Source of the DNA: a candidate division KSB1 bacterium
GTDB lineage: Bacteria > Zhuqueibacterota > Zhuqueibacteria > Zhuqueibacterales > Zhuqueibacteraceae
Direction of reading: 5' to 3'
NCBI GenBank assembly: GCA_034506175.1
Contig: JAPDQB010000007.1
Location: 91,932-155,931, forward strand
DNA: 64,000 bases
Shown here piece after piece: positions 16,756-26,341 of the stretch (position 1 is its first letter; each line of letters opens with the position of its first letter). A program made the translations under genes and the position numbers. The notes under the pieces were generated by a model. It was not told the origin of the DNA. It did no database searches and saw only the letters and a list, made by a program, of their open reading frames with translations.

Positions 16756-19700
16756 ATGAAACGAAATAATGGAGTCTGGCTCGTTCTGGTGATCTTGGTT
16801 TTTGTTTTGGGCCGATTTCAAGCCGCCCTGGCGCAAGAGCAGGAATCGAAGCTGATCCGGCAAACGCAGGAAGAAGCCGATCGCAAAAGCAAGGGCTGCC
16901 TCACCTGCCATGCGAAAATCGAAAATCCCAACATGCACAAATCCACGGCGATCAAGCTGGGCTGCACGGATTGCCACGGCGGCAACGCCGAGGCGACAAC
17001 GGTGAAAGCCGGCCACGTGAAGCCGCGCTTTGAGGATAAATGGAAAACTTCAGCCAATCCCGTCAACTCGTATACGCTGTTGAACAAGGAAACCCCGGCG
17101 TTTGTGAAGTTCGTCAATCCCGGGGATTTGCGCGCGGCGGATGAAACCTGCGGGCCGTGCCATGCGAAACAAGTGTTGCAAGTGAAAAAGAGCATGATGA
17201 CGACTTCGGCGCTGCTATGGGGCGGCGCGGCGTATAACAACGGCATCATTTCCACCAAAAATTATATTTTGGGCGAGAGCTACAGCCGTGATGGCTTTCC
17301 GCAGCAGATCAACACCGTGCCGGCGCCGACCGCTGATGAGATGAAATACAAGGGAATTTTGCCGGCGCTCTTTCCGCTGCCGCGTTGGGAAATCACGCAG
17401 CCGGGCGATTATTACCGCAGCTTCGAGCGCGGCGGCAAAGTGTTTCGCGGCAATCCCTCGGAGATCGGCATTCCCAATCCGCTCGAGGAGCCGGGCAAGC
17501 CGGACAACAAGCTCAGCGACCGCGGCAAGGGCACACAATTGCTCATCAGCTCGCCGGTGCTCAATATTCACAAAACGCGGTTGAACGATCCGCATCTTTC
17601 GTTCATGGGCACCAACGATCATCCCGGGGATTATCGTTCGAGCGGTTGCTCGGCATGTCACGTGGTGTATGCCAACGACCGCTCGTTCGTGCATTCCGGG
17701 CCGTATGCGAAATTCGGCAATCGCGGCCAAAGCCGGACGGCGGATACGACGATCTCGAAAACGGAATCCGGGCATCCGCTGAAGCATGTCTTCACGACCT
17801 CGATTCCGTCGAGCCAGTGCATGGTGTGTCACATGCACCAACCGAATGCGTTCCTGAACACGTATTTCGGTTATCAAATGTGGGATTATGAAACCGACGG
17901 CGAGGGCATGTATCCGGCAAAGCAAAAGTATCCCTCCAACGCCGAGGCGTTCAAGCTGTTGGCCTCGAATCCGGAAGAGGCGGTGCTGCGCGGCAATTGG
18001 GGCGATTATGAATTTCTCGCCAAAGTTAGCGAGGCGAATCCCAAGCGGAAGAACAGCCAGTTCTCCGATTATCACGGCCACGGCTGGGTTTTTCGCGCGG
18101 TGTTCAACAAAGATCGCAAGGGCAATTTGCTGGATAAAGACGGCAAAATCGTTCCGCCGGAATCCGAGCATAAATTTCACGGCGTGGTGCCGCTCGAAGA
18201 TCCGGAGAAAGGTTTTTGCAATGAGGAATGCCGGCAGGCGCAAAAGGCGGTGCATCTGAAGGACATTCACGCGGAAAAAGGCATGCACTGCGTCGATTGT
18301 CATTTTTCGCGGGACAATCACGGCACCGGCCAGCTCGTCGGCGAGTTTCACAATGCGATTGAAATTCAATGCGTCGATTGCCACGGCACCATCACCGAGC
18401 GTGCGAGCTTGCGGACTTCCGGCCTCGCCGCGCCACCGGGCGGCACCAATCTCGCGGAGCTGAACACGCCGTTCGGCGACCGGCGTTTTCTGAGACGCGC
18501 CAATCGCATTTTCCAGCGCTCGATGCTTTTTGATACGCTGCGCTGGGAAATTCCGCAAGTGATGGACATCATCGATCCCACTTCGCCGCGCTACAATGCC
18601 AGGGCGCGCCTGGCCAAACTGATGGGCAAGAACGGCGAGATGACGCCGGCCTCGAACCCGGCGCAGTTGGCGCATGCGAATGAAAAAATGGAATGCTACA
18701 CCTGCCACACCTCGTGGATCACGAACTGCTTCGGCTGCCATTTGCCGCAGCAGGCGAATTGGAAGAAGGACATGAACCATTACGAAGGCGAGACCTCGCG
18801 GAACTGGACGACGTACAACCCGCAGGTGTTGCGCGACGAGGGTTTCATGTTGTGTATCAACGCGACGACGAAGGGCAATAAAGTGGCGCCGGCGCGTTCG
18901 TCGAGCGCGTTGGTTTTAAGCTCGAAAAATGCCAACCGCGAGCAAATTTATTTGCAGCAGCCACCGATTTCAGCGCCGGGTTACAGCAGCCAGGCGTTCA
19001 ATCCGCATTTTCCGCACACCGTACGCACGAAGGAAACCCGCGTCTGCACCGATTGCCATCTTTCTTCCAAAAACGACAACAACGCCTGGATGGCGCAGGT
19101 GCTGTTGCACGGCACCAATCTCGTCAATTTCATTGGCAAATACGCCTACGTCGGCATGGGCAAGCACGGTTTCGAGGCGGTGCAGGTAACGGTCGATGAA
19201 GAGCCGCAGGCGGTGATCGGCAGTTACTTGCACAAGCTGGCGTATCCGGATTATTACAAAAAGCACGAGCGGGCCGGCAAAAAACTGCAAACCGCTTATC
19301 ATCACGGCGGCACGAATATTTTGAGCGTGCAGTTGCGCGGCGAGTATCTGTACACGGCGAACGGTGAAGATGGTTTTCGCGTTTACGATGTGGCAAATGT
19401 TGATAACAAAGGCTTCTCCGAGCGGATGGTTTCAGCACCGGTTTCACCGTTCGGACAGGACACGCAGGTGAAAACGAAATTCGCCACCGCGGTCGCGCTG
19501 CCGACCAACATGCCGGTCGACACCCGGCGTGTGTATCGCCCGGAGAATCAGGAGCAGTGGCCGATTCATCCGTCGTACAGCTACGCTTACATCACGGACA
19601 AATACGAAGGCTTGATTATCGTTGACGTGATGACCCTGGTGGACGGCGATCCGCGCAACAACTTTTTGAAGCGCGCGGTGACGTTCAATCCCAGCGGCGT

Positions 19701-20487
19701 GTTGAACGGCGCGGTGAATTTGACCGTGGCCGGCAATTACGCTTACATTCTTTGCGATGTCGGGCTGGTGGTCGTCAGCATCGCCAATCCGCTGCAACCC
19801 CGGGTTGTTGGTGGCATTAAATCGCCGGAGCTTAAAAAACCCAGGGCCATCGCCGTGCAGTTTCGTTATGCTTTCATTTGCGATGAAGAAGGCGTGAAGG
19901 TGGTCGAGATCACCACGCCGGAAAAGCCGCGATTGGTGCCGAACAACCTCGTGAAACTGGCCGAGTCGCATGATATTTACGTGGCGCGCACGTATGCCTA
20001 CGTCGCGGCCGGCAAGCAAGGCCTGGCGATTATCGACGTGGAAAATCCCGAAGCAATGAAGCTCGATCAAATGTTCACGGCGGACGGCGTGATGAACGAT
20101 GTGCGCGGCGTCAAAGTCGCGGCGACCAATGCGAGTATCTTCGCGTACGTCGCCGACGGCAAGAACGGCTTGCGGGTGCTGCAACTGACTTCGCCGGGCG
20201 ATACGCCGACGTATCTCGGCTTCAGCCCGCGGCCGAATCCGAAACTGATTGCCACGCACAAAGGCCACGGCGAGGCGATTGCGGTGTCGAAAGGCTTGGA
20301 TCGCGACCGCGCGGTTGACGAGAGCGGCAATCAGGTGAGCATCTTTGGCCGCCTCGGCTCGCGTCCGTTCACCCTCGAAGAGCAGCGCCGGTTGTATTGG
20401 AAAAATGGCAAGATTTGGACGGTGAGCGACGACGGCAAGGTTAACATGGAACAAGGCGGAAATGGGAGGGCGATTGGGAGTAAGTAA
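16756..20487 (+). CDS. Decahaem c-type cytochrome with C-terminal LVIVD repeats
   Basis: A 1243-residue exported protein; start ATG 16756 has CGGAG upstream and opens a signal peptide (WLVLVILVFVLGRFQAALAQ). The first two thirds contain ten CxxCH haem sites: CLTCH, CTDCH, CGPCH, CSACH, CMVCH, CVDCH twice, CYTCH, CFGCH and CTDCH. From about residue 850 the protein changes to beta-propeller-like LVIVD repeats (YLYTANGEDGFRVYDVAN, YAYITDKYEGLIIVDVM, YAYVAAGKQGLAIIDVENP). Covalent haems imply maturation in the periplasm. The propeller suggests a docking or surface-binding role. It is the first of a run of redox genes through 29505. Confidence 0.92.
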   Translation: MKRNNGVWLVLVILVFVLGRFQAALAQEQESKLIRQTQEEADRKSKGCLTCHAKIENPNMHKSTAIKLGCTDCHGGNAEATTVKAGHVKPRFEDKWKTSANPVNSYTLLNKETPAFVKFVNPGDLRAADETCGPCHAKQVLQVKKSMMTTSALLWGGAAYNNGIISTKNYILGESYSRDGFPQQINTVPAPTADEMKYKGILPALFPLPRWEITQPGDYYRSFERGGKVFRGNPSEIGIPNPLEEPGKPDNKLSDRGKGTQLLISSPVLNIHKTRLNDPHLSFMGTNDHPGDYRSSGCSACHVVYANDRSFVHSGPYAKFGNRGQSRTADTTISKTESGHPLKHVFTTSIPSSQCMVCHMHQPNAFLNTYFGYQMWDYETDGEGMYPAKQKYPSNAEAFKLLASNPEEAVLRGNWGDYEFLAKVSEANPKRKNSQFSDYHGHGWVFRAVFNKDRKGNLLDKDGKIVPPESEHKFHGVVPLEDPEKGFCNEECRQAQKAVHLKDIHAEKGMHCVDCHFSRDNHGTGQLVGEFHNAIEIQCVDCHGTITERASLRTSGLAAPPGGTNLAELNTPFGDRRFLRRANRIFQRSMLFDTLRWEIPQVMDIIDPTSPRYNARARLAKLMGKNGEMTPASNPAQLAHANEKMECYTCHTSWITNCFGCHLPQQANWKKDMNHYEGETSRNWTTYNPQVLRDEGFMLCINATTKGNKVAPARSSSALVLSSKNANREQIYLQQPPISAPGYSSQAFNPHFPHTVRTKETRVCTDCHLSSKNDNNAWMAQVLLHGTNLVNFIGKYAYVGMGKHGFEAVQVTVDEEPQAVIGSYLHKLAYPDYYKKHERAGKKLQTAYHHGGTNILSVQLRGEYLYTANGEDGFRVYDVANVDNKGFSERMVSAPVSPFGQDTQVKTKFATAVALPTNMPVDTRRVYRPENQEQWPIHPSYSYAYITDKYEGLIIVDVMTLVDGDPRNNFLKRAVTFNPSGVLNGAVNLTVAGNYAYILCDVGLVVVSIANPLQPRVVGGIKSPELKKPRAIAVQFRYAFICDEEGVKVVEITTPEKPRLVPNNLVKLAESHDIYVARTYAYVAAGKQGLAIIDVENPEAMKLDQMFTADGVMNDVRGVKVAATNASIFAYVADGKNGLRVLQLTSPGDTPTYLGFSPRPNPKLIATHKGHGEAIAVSKGLDRDRAVDESGNQVSIFGRLGSRPFTLEEQRRLYWKNGKIWTVSDDGKVNMEQGGNGRAIGSK

Positions 20488-20514
20488 ATCAAGCCAAACT
20501 TCTGAGCAGGTGGC

Positions 20515-20528
20515 ATTGACCGGTCACT
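20515..20528. repeat. GACCGGTC palindrome, half copy
   Basis: ATTGACCGGTCACT is identical to the left arm of the copy at 38487. No right arm follows. It lies 28 nt after the stop of the decahaem cytochrome. Confidence 0.75.
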
Positions 20529-20564
20529 GAAACTCCTCGACAAATAACTTGATGGATATCGACG

Positions 20565-21515
20565 ATGAGCAAACACGCATTTCTCAAAATCTTTGGCTCG
20601 GTGATAACGTTGACGTTTTTGCCTGCCAAGAATCTGGCGCAACAATACCAAACCCTCGGCCCGGCGAGCTGCGGCCTCGGCCAAACCAACTGCCACACGC
20701 GGGAAAACGGCTGGTGGACCACCGATGCCCATCACAACAGTCTGGATCGCTTTTATGAACCGGACGAAGAGTGTTTGCAAATTGCCAAGCTCTACGGCAT
20801 CACACCGGCAGACATGCTCAAGGGCAACAAAGGCTGTATGCGTTGTCATGGCACGGTGATCTCGGAAAAAGCCGCGAGAGAATCTGAGTTCGGCGTGAGC
20901 TGTGAAAGCTGTCATGGCCCTGGCAGCGGTTACAAGGACCCGCATTCGGAGAAACCCGGCGGTTACGAAAAAGCGCTGAAATTGGGTTTGGTGGAGCTGA
21001 AAAATTTGGACAAGCGCGCCGTGGCGTGCGTTTACTGTCATTATATTACCGAGCCTAAATTGATTTCTGCAGGCCATTCCACCGGCGAAAAATTCAATTA
21101 CGTCACCAAGATGAAGACGATTGCCAATCCCAATCACTGGAAACATCCGCTTGAGCCGGCGGAGCAATTGCGACCGGCGTTCGCCAAAGCGTTGAAAGCG
21201 CGAGGGCCGGCGCCAGTGGCGACAGCGCCGCCGGCGCCCAAACCCTCGCCAACGGCTCCAACTCCGCCACCTTTAACAGCGACCATAACTGAGGCTCCGT
21301 CACCCTCACCGACACCGCGACCACGGCCGGCGCCGCGGCCACCAACGCCGCGGCCGGTCCTACCCGCGACGCCGCCGGCGGAAGACGTCCAGCCGCTCAC
21401 GCTCGATCCGTTTCCAACCGTGAGCGACAGCACGTCGCTGCAGGAACTCATTTTAATTTTGAAAAAGCGATTGGAGTATTTATATCAGAAGACCGGAGGA
21501 ATTGATCAACCATGA
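20565..21515 (+). CDS. Small multihaem c-type cytochrome with proline-rich tail
   Basis: A 316-residue exported protein (signal peptide ending near NLAQQ). Haem motifs CMRCH, CESCH and CVYCH are clear. Near the N-terminus, ASCGLGQTNCH is a CX6CH arrangement that might hold a fourth haem in a non-canonical way. The region resembles cytochrome c554-type proteins. Residues about 210-275 are a Pro/Ala/Thr linker (APPAPKPSPTAPTPPP), followed by a short amphipathic helix (LQELILILKKRLEYLY). The linker may let the haem head swing between partners. The stop overlaps the next start by 4 nt. Confidence 0.88.
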   Translation: MSKHAFLKIFGSVITLTFLPAKNLAQQYQTLGPASCGLGQTNCHTRENGWWTTDAHHNSLDRFYEPDEECLQIAKLYGITPADMLKGNKGCMRCHGTVISEKAARESEFGVSCESCHGPGSGYKDPHSEKPGGYEKALKLGLVELKNLDKRAVACVYCHYITEPKLISAGHSTGEKFNYVTKMKTIANPNHWKHPLEPAEQLRPAFAKALKARGPAPVATAPPAPKPSPTAPTPPPLTATITEAPSPSPTPRPRPAPRPPTPRPVLPATPPAEDVQPLTLDPFPTVSDSTSLQELILILKKRLEYLYQKTGGIDQP

Positions 21516-23191
21516 CTCAGCAAGAGAACATCGCTCTCGAACCGACCGAAGCCAGGCGCCTGGCGCAATACCGCGATCGCTGGAATTCCTTTGGCGTCAA
21601 CACCGGCATCACAAAGCTTTCCGACAAGCTCTCGCTCGCCGACCTGCGCCAATATGATCTGTTTCAGGATTACGACGACGAGTTTCTGGAAAAAATCAGC
21701 CCCGATATCGCGATTGCAAGTTGGAAGAAGGGGGCGATCTTATTTGAAGAAGGCGCCTACCTTGATCTGGCCTTTTTTGTCTTGCGGGGTGCCGTGGAAA
21801 TTTACGTGGGCCGCTTCCAAGATCAGGCCGAGCTGAGCCGGCCGATTTTCGACATGTCGCGGACGATGATGCTCAAACCCTCGGAAACGTTGGCGATGAA
21901 ACCCAGGCCGGCGTCGCCGGAAACAACAGCCAGCCGAGAAACGATATTGCAAACGCAGATAAAAAAACAACGCCCGACTCGGGATTCCAGCGTGCTTTTT
22001 TTATCCACGCTCGATTTTGATCTGCCAGCCGGCGGCGGCAAGATGCTGGGGCCGGGCGAAGTGGTGGGAGAAATCGGCGCGATGAGCGGCTGGCCGCAAG
22101 CGGTGACCGCGCGCGCCGCCACCGACTGCGAGTTGCTGCAAATCCGCGTGCCGGCGCTGCGGAAGATGAAGGACGAGTCGAAAGCCTTCCAGGCCCGGCT
22201 CGACAAAGTTTACCGCGAACGGTCGCTGGCGGCGCATCTCAAAACCACGCCGCTGCTGCAAAAGTGCGACGAGGCTTTTGTAGATGCCCTCACCCGGCGC
22301 GTCGAGCTGGCCTCATTCAAACGCAATCAAGTGATTACCAAAGAGGGCGAACCCGCCGAGGCGTTCTACCTGGTGCGTTCCGGTTTTGTCAAGCTCTCGC
22401 AGCAATTCGGCGAGGATCAAATCGTGGTATCGTATCTCTCGAAGGGCATGACCCTGGGTGAAATCGAGCTGTTGCTCGACGGCGTGCAAACGTGGAAATT
22501 CACCGCGACCTCGGTCGAATACAGCGATCTCGTGAAAATTTCCCGCGCTGATTTTCGCGAGCTGGTGAAAAACAATCCGGGTGCGGAAAAGCTGCTGTGG
22601 GAAACCGCCGTGGCGCGCATCAAGGAAACCGGCGCCAGTAAAAAGAACATCGGCCAGTCGGAGTTCGTGCAAGCCGCGCTCGAAACCGGCCTGGTGCAGG
22701 GCAACAGCATTTTGGTGATCGATCTGAGTGTTTGCACACGCTGCGATGATTGCGTGCGGGCCTGCGCCGACACCCACGGCGGCCGGCCGCGTTTTGTGCG
22801 CGAAGGCGACCGCTATGAAAATTTTCTCATCACCAAAGCTTGTTATCATTGCCGCGACCCGATTTGCCTGGTCGGCTGTCCGACCGGCGCCATTCGCCGC
22901 GCCAATATCGGCGCGGTGGTGGAGATCGACGATAATCTTTGCATCGGCTGCAAAGCCTGCGCGACAAATTGTCCTTACGACGCCATCGTGATGCACGACA
23001 CCGGCGCCGTGTGGCCCGACGACGTGCTGCCCGAATATCTGCGCGGCAAGCCACGGTTGTTGGCGAGCAAATGCGACTTGTGCTCCCAAACCAATCACGG
23101 CCCGGCTTGTGTCGGCAATTGTCCGCACGGCTGCGCCTTTCGCTTCGGCAGTCTGGATGAATTTCGCCAACTTTTGGAAGGAAGGGCGTGA
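21512..23191 (+). CDS. cNMP-binding-domain / four-cluster ferredoxin fusion
   Basis: A 559-residue cytoplasmic protein with no signal peptide. Residues about 50-220 and 248-352 are two cyclic-nucleotide-binding (CAP_ED) domains; the first has an insertion at about 105-165. Their phosphate cassettes read GEIGAMSGWPQAVTA and GEIELLLDGVQTWKF, so the usual Arg of PRxA is absent in both and ligand binding is doubtful. Residues 400-541 carry sixteen Cys in four groups (CTRCDDCVRAC, CYHCRDPICLVGCP, CIGCKACATNCP, CDLC...CVGNCP), as in the electron-transfer subunits of DmsB/PsrB type. It overlaps its neighbours on both sides and likely feeds electrons to or from the cytochrome b encoded next. Confidence 0.9.
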   Translation: MTQQENIALEPTEARRLAQYRDRWNSFGVNTGITKLSDKLSLADLRQYDLFQDYDDEFLEKISPDIAIASWKKGAILFEEGAYLDLAFFVLRGAVEIYVGRFQDQAELSRPIFDMSRTMMLKPSETLAMKPRPASPETTASRETILQTQIKKQRPTRDSSVLFLSTLDFDLPAGGGKMLGPGEVVGEIGAMSGWPQAVTARAATDCELLQIRVPALRKMKDESKAFQARLDKVYRERSLAAHLKTTPLLQKCDEAFVDALTRRVELASFKRNQVITKEGEPAEAFYLVRSGFVKLSQQFGEDQIVVSYLSKGMTLGEIELLLDGVQTWKFTATSVEYSDLVKISRADFRELVKNNPGAEKLLWETAVARIKETGASKKNIGQSEFVQAALETGLVQGNSILVIDLSVCTRCDDCVRACADTHGGRPRFVREGDRYENFLITKACYHCRDPICLVGCPTGAIRRANIGAVVEIDDNLCIGCKACATNCPYDAIVMHDTGAVWPDDVLPEYLRGKPRLLASKCDLCSQTNHGPACVGNCPHGCAFRFGSLDEFRQLLEGRA

Positions 23192-23193
23192 AC

Positions 23194-24054
23194 ATGGCTG
23201 CGAAAAAATCCCAAAAGGGCCTTTGGGCGCGCGTGGAAAAATCAGTGGAATCGCCATTCTGGCTGCGCCTGTTTATCATCGCAACCGCGCTTTGCTTGCT
23301 GGCTTACCTGCTCAACGCCCTCATCGCCGAAATCCGACCCTACAATTGGTGGGGGTTGACGTATGGCACGGTGGCCTCGCTTTTAATGGGCGGTGCCGGA
23401 TTGTACGCGGTGCGCCGGCGGATGACCAAAACCGCTTTGCAGTGGCGTCTGGGCAAAGCCCAGCCCTGGCTGCAATTTCATGTGTACGGCGGCACGTTGG
23501 CGCTGCTGCTCACCTTCATGCACACCGGTTTCAAATTGCCGACCGGCGTCTTAACCTGGTGGCTGTGGGTTTTGACCATCTACATCACGCTCAGCGGCAT
23601 TCTCGGCGTGCTGCTGCAAAAATGGATTCCGAAAATTCTGGCTTCCGGTTTGGCGATGGAAGTGGTTTACGAGTGGATTCCGGAGTTGATCGATGAAATT
23701 CGCGGCAAGTGCGACAAACTGATTCAAACCTGCGCCGACCCGGTGAAAGATTTTTATCGAAAAAACCTCATCGTGGCGCTGGCGACGGTGCAGCCGCGCT
23801 GGATTTATTGCGTCGACATCACCGGCGGCATCCAATCGCGCCTCAAGCAGTTCGACTATTTGCGCCGCTTTTTGCCGGCGGATGAAAAAGACAAGCTGGA
23901 TCGCTTGGAAACGTATTACCGGACGAAGCTCGAGCTCGACGCGCACTACACCCTGCAAACCGCGCTGCGCTGGTGGATGTACACCCACGTGCCGCTGTCG
24001 CTGGTGCTGCTGATTTTGATCGTGTTTCATTTGTTCGCGGTGTTTTACTATTAA
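23194..24054 (+). CDS. Bis-histidine cytochrome b membrane subunit
   Basis: A 286-residue integral membrane protein with about five helices. Helix 3 has His-x13-His (QFHVYGGTLALLLTFMHTGF) and helix 5 has His-x13-His (YTHVPLSLVLLILIVFHLF), the pattern for two stacked b haems ligated by four histidines. A cytoplasmic domain of about 90 residues separates helices 4 and 5. The likely job is to carry electrons across the membrane between the quinone pool or the ferredoxin upstream and the periplasmic cytochromes. I choose ATG 23194 (GGAAGG 8 nt upstream). A GTG at 23188 overlapping the previous stop is an alternative. Confidence 0.82.
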   Translation: MAAKKSQKGLWARVEKSVESPFWLRLFIIATALCLLAYLLNALIAEIRPYNWWGLTYGTVASLLMGGAGLYAVRRRMTKTALQWRLGKAQPWLQFHVYGGTLALLLTFMHTGFKLPTGVLTWWLWVLTIYITLSGILGVLLQKWIPKILASGLAMEVVYEWIPELIDEIRGKCDKLIQTCADPVKDFYRKNLIVALATVQPRWIYCVDITGGIQSRLKQFDYLRRFLPADEKDKLDRLETYYRTKLELDAHYTLQTALRWWMYTHVPLSLVLLILIVFHLFAVFYY

Positions 24055-24067
24055 AGAGGGCCCGTAA

Positions 24068-24085
24068 CTCAACATTTATGTTGAG
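24068..24085 (+). terminator. Short stem-loop after the cytochrome b gene
   Basis: CTCAACAT and ATGTTGAG flank a TT; 14 nt after the stop at 24054, with AAGAAAAGTTTTTG following. It may be a weak terminator or a processing hairpin that splits the redox cluster. Confidence 0.4.
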
Positions 24086-24152
24086 AAGAAAAGTTTTTGT
24101 TATGTTTTCAGGCAGGATTCCCCCAATTTTGCACAATAACCAGTGAATGTTT

Positions 24153-24389
24153 CTATGTGAGCGATAAACTAACTTTGATGAGTTTTTCGATTTCGGCGTT
24201 TTCTTTTGCCATCATCTGATATCCTTCCCCCAACAACGCCTCGAAAGCGGCGGAATCAGATTCGATGTCTTCAAGCACTTTGGCGAGCAGATCGTGAACG
24301 AATTCATCGATGGGTTTGGCCGCTCGTTTTGAGGCGGTCTCCAATTTGTGATGGAGATGGTCGGCGAGGGTAATTTCAAAAGTTTTCAT
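24153..24389 (-). CDS. Small antitoxin-like protein
   Basis: A 78-residue protein (MKTFEITLADHLHHKLETAS) with a beta strand followed by helices, resembling ribbon-helix-helix antitoxins of the type that begin with a short strand. No toxin gene is adjacent. It is the only minus-strand gene inside the redox cluster, which suggests a later insertion or a regulator. No clear ribosome-binding site precedes the ATG. Function not established. The interval 24390-24560 is non-coding and should hold the start signals of the next cytochrome gene. Confidence 0.55.
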   Translation of the reverse strand: MKTFEITLADHLHHKLETASKRAAKPIDEFVHDLLAKVLEDIESDSAAFEALLGEGYQMMAKENAEIEKLIKVSLSLT

Positions 24390-24560
24390 AGAGGTTGATG
24401 ATGATAGTTGGTTTCCGGCAAAAGCGGGCGAATAACTCAGTCATCACTCAAAAGTTACATTTAAAGATACGATTGATAAATTTGACAGGCAAGTGTTTTT
24501 TGGGAAGTGAGATCGAATTGGTTATTTTTTCTATGAGATTCTACTTAGAGGTAAAATCCT

Positions 24561-26207
24561 ATGCCCAATCCTAACGACACCAAAAAGAAAGGCGCCTTCG
24601 GCGTCGCGCAGCTGCCGGTGGCGCTGAAGTATATTTTTCCGGATCGCCGCCGCACGATGATGGCCATCGGCGGCGTGGCGTGTCTGGTGCTGCTGGGATA
24701 TTTTTTAGCCGATTTTTTTCTGCTCAAAAGCAGCTTCACCGCCAGCGGCCCGCTTTCTTCGTATCACGCCACCTTCGAGAAAGATTGCGCCAAGTGCCAC
24801 GATCAGCTCAAAGCCGTTAGCGATGCCAATTGCTCGGTTTGCCACGAAAAGGCCGGCGCCAAAACCGACGCGGTGACCGGCGACGAGCAGAAGATTTACA
24901 CCTTCGCAGCGCATTATCTCTACCGCTCCGGAAATGTGGAACAGGTCAAAATGGCGAAGCCGCAATACGCCGATCGCGAAACGCCCTGTTACATTTGCCA
25001 TCAGGAGCATAAAGGCCGCGAAGCCAGAATCACGAATGTCCCGGATTCGCGCTGCCTCGACTGTCACCGCTACGGCTCATTCAACAAAACGCATCCGGAG
25101 TTTGATTTTGTCGCCGAAAATATTCCGGATGATTCGACCATGAAGTTCACGCACATCAAGCACGTCCGAGAGGTCGTGAAGCGTGAAAATCTCGTTGATA
25201 TCGAGCGGGCGTGCTTGTATTGCCACAATCCGCAGCCCGACGGGAAAAATTTTGGTCTGATTAATTTTGATCAGCATTGCGATGCCTGCCACCTGACGAC
25301 GAGTGTCGCCACCTCGCCATTGAAAATCAAAGACGACGCCGATCCGTTTGCGCCGGGGGTTGAAACGCTGGAGGCCATTCGCCAGCGGCGCGGGCCCGGC
25401 ACCTTGTGGGCGTTTTACGCCAATCCCTTCGAATTCAAGCTGCGCGGCAATCGTGTCGTCAAGCAGCCGCTTTATCATCAAGACCCGTGGATTCTCGAAA
25501 ATTTGCGGCGGATTCGCCGGCTGCTTTATCCGGATTTGGAGTTCGCCGATTTGTTGAAAGCCGGTGGCAAGCTGGCCTCACAAAGCCCGCAGGCTTTGTC
25601 GGCAACCGTCTATCAAGAGGCCATTCAAACTTTGCAAAATTATTCGCTGCAATTGCGCAATCGCCCGGAGCCGGAGATTCAGCGCGATCTCGCGCAAATC
25701 GATTCGCTGCTCAAAGAGGCGCAAAGCACGCTGCGCCGCCAAACCAACACGATTGCCGGGCCGCCGTTTCTCGCCCAGCCGGCGCCGCCGAATCCGGCGC
25801 TGGATGCGACGCAGATTGCGGACTTGAAAGCCTTTGCCCAGGATGTCGCCGGGCCGCCTTGTCTCGAGTGCCACATCGTGAGCGAGGCGAATATTCTACG
25901 CGTGCAAAAAGACCAGCGTATTTTAAAGCGGGCCGAGTTCGATCACCGCGCGCATATTTTGGAACGGCGCTGTTTGGAATGTCATACGCAAATTGCCATC
26001 ACCAAAGAGGTCAACGGCATGACGGTGGTGCGGCCGGTGGATGACGTGTCGAAATGGGAGGACCGCGCCGCGATTCAAAACATTCCCAACATTGCCAACT
26101 GCCGCGAATGCCACAACCCCGCGGAAAGCTCGAATCGCTGCGTGACGTGCCATTATTTTCATCCGAACAAAACCCAGCGCTCGAGCTTGTTGTTGTATTT
26201 GGATTAG
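24561..26207 (+). CDS. Membrane-anchored decahaem c-type cytochrome
   Basis: A 548-residue protein with an N-terminal cytoplasmic tail (about 30 residues) and one membrane helix (MMAIGGVACLVLLGYFLADFF) rather than a cleavable signal. Ten CxxCH sites follow: CAKCH, CSVCH, CYICH, CLDCH, CLYCH, CDACH, CLECH twice, CRECH and CVTCH. A helical region without haems (about 265-425) separates six N-terminal from four C-terminal sites. It resembles NapC/NrfH-like or tetrahaem-repeat quinol-linked cytochromes in placement, though not in size. It would sit on the periplasmic face next to the cytochrome b. GAGG lies 9 nt before the ATG. Confidence 0.9.
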   Translation: MPNPNDTKKKGAFGVAQLPVALKYIFPDRRRTMMAIGGVACLVLLGYFLADFFLLKSSFTASGPLSSYHATFEKDCAKCHDQLKAVSDANCSVCHEKAGAKTDAVTGDEQKIYTFAAHYLYRSGNVEQVKMAKPQYADRETPCYICHQEHKGREARITNVPDSRCLDCHRYGSFNKTHPEFDFVAENIPDDSTMKFTHIKHVREVVKRENLVDIERACLYCHNPQPDGKNFGLINFDQHCDACHLTTSVATSPLKIKDDADPFAPGVETLEAIRQRRGPGTLWAFYANPFEFKLRGNRVVKQPLYHQDPWILENLRRIRRLLYPDLEFADLLKAGGKLASQSPQALSATVYQEAIQTLQNYSLQLRNRPEPEIQRDLAQIDSLLKEAQSTLRRQTNTIAGPPFLAQPAPPNPALDATQIADLKAFAQDVAGPPCLECHIVSEANILRVQKDQRILKRAEFDHRAHILERRCLECHTQIAITKEVNGMTVVRPVDDVSKWEDRAAIQNIPNIANCRECHNPAESSNRCVTCHYFHPNKTQRSSLLLYLD

Positions 26208-26341
26208 TTTTGTAGTTGCGCCCTCGGGCGCCGCATTGACATGGCTGAGTGAGCGATTACTTTCACAACAAATCATCACTCATCTTTTCGAAATTTCATC
26301 CCCAAAGGGATTGCTGCGAAATTTTCTTGTGAGCAGAAAAC

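Noticed and set aside
17215..18780. 521-codon minus-strand frame inside the decahaem cytochrome
   Set aside because: Antisense shadow; the plus frame has ten CxxCH motifs and LVIVD repeats.
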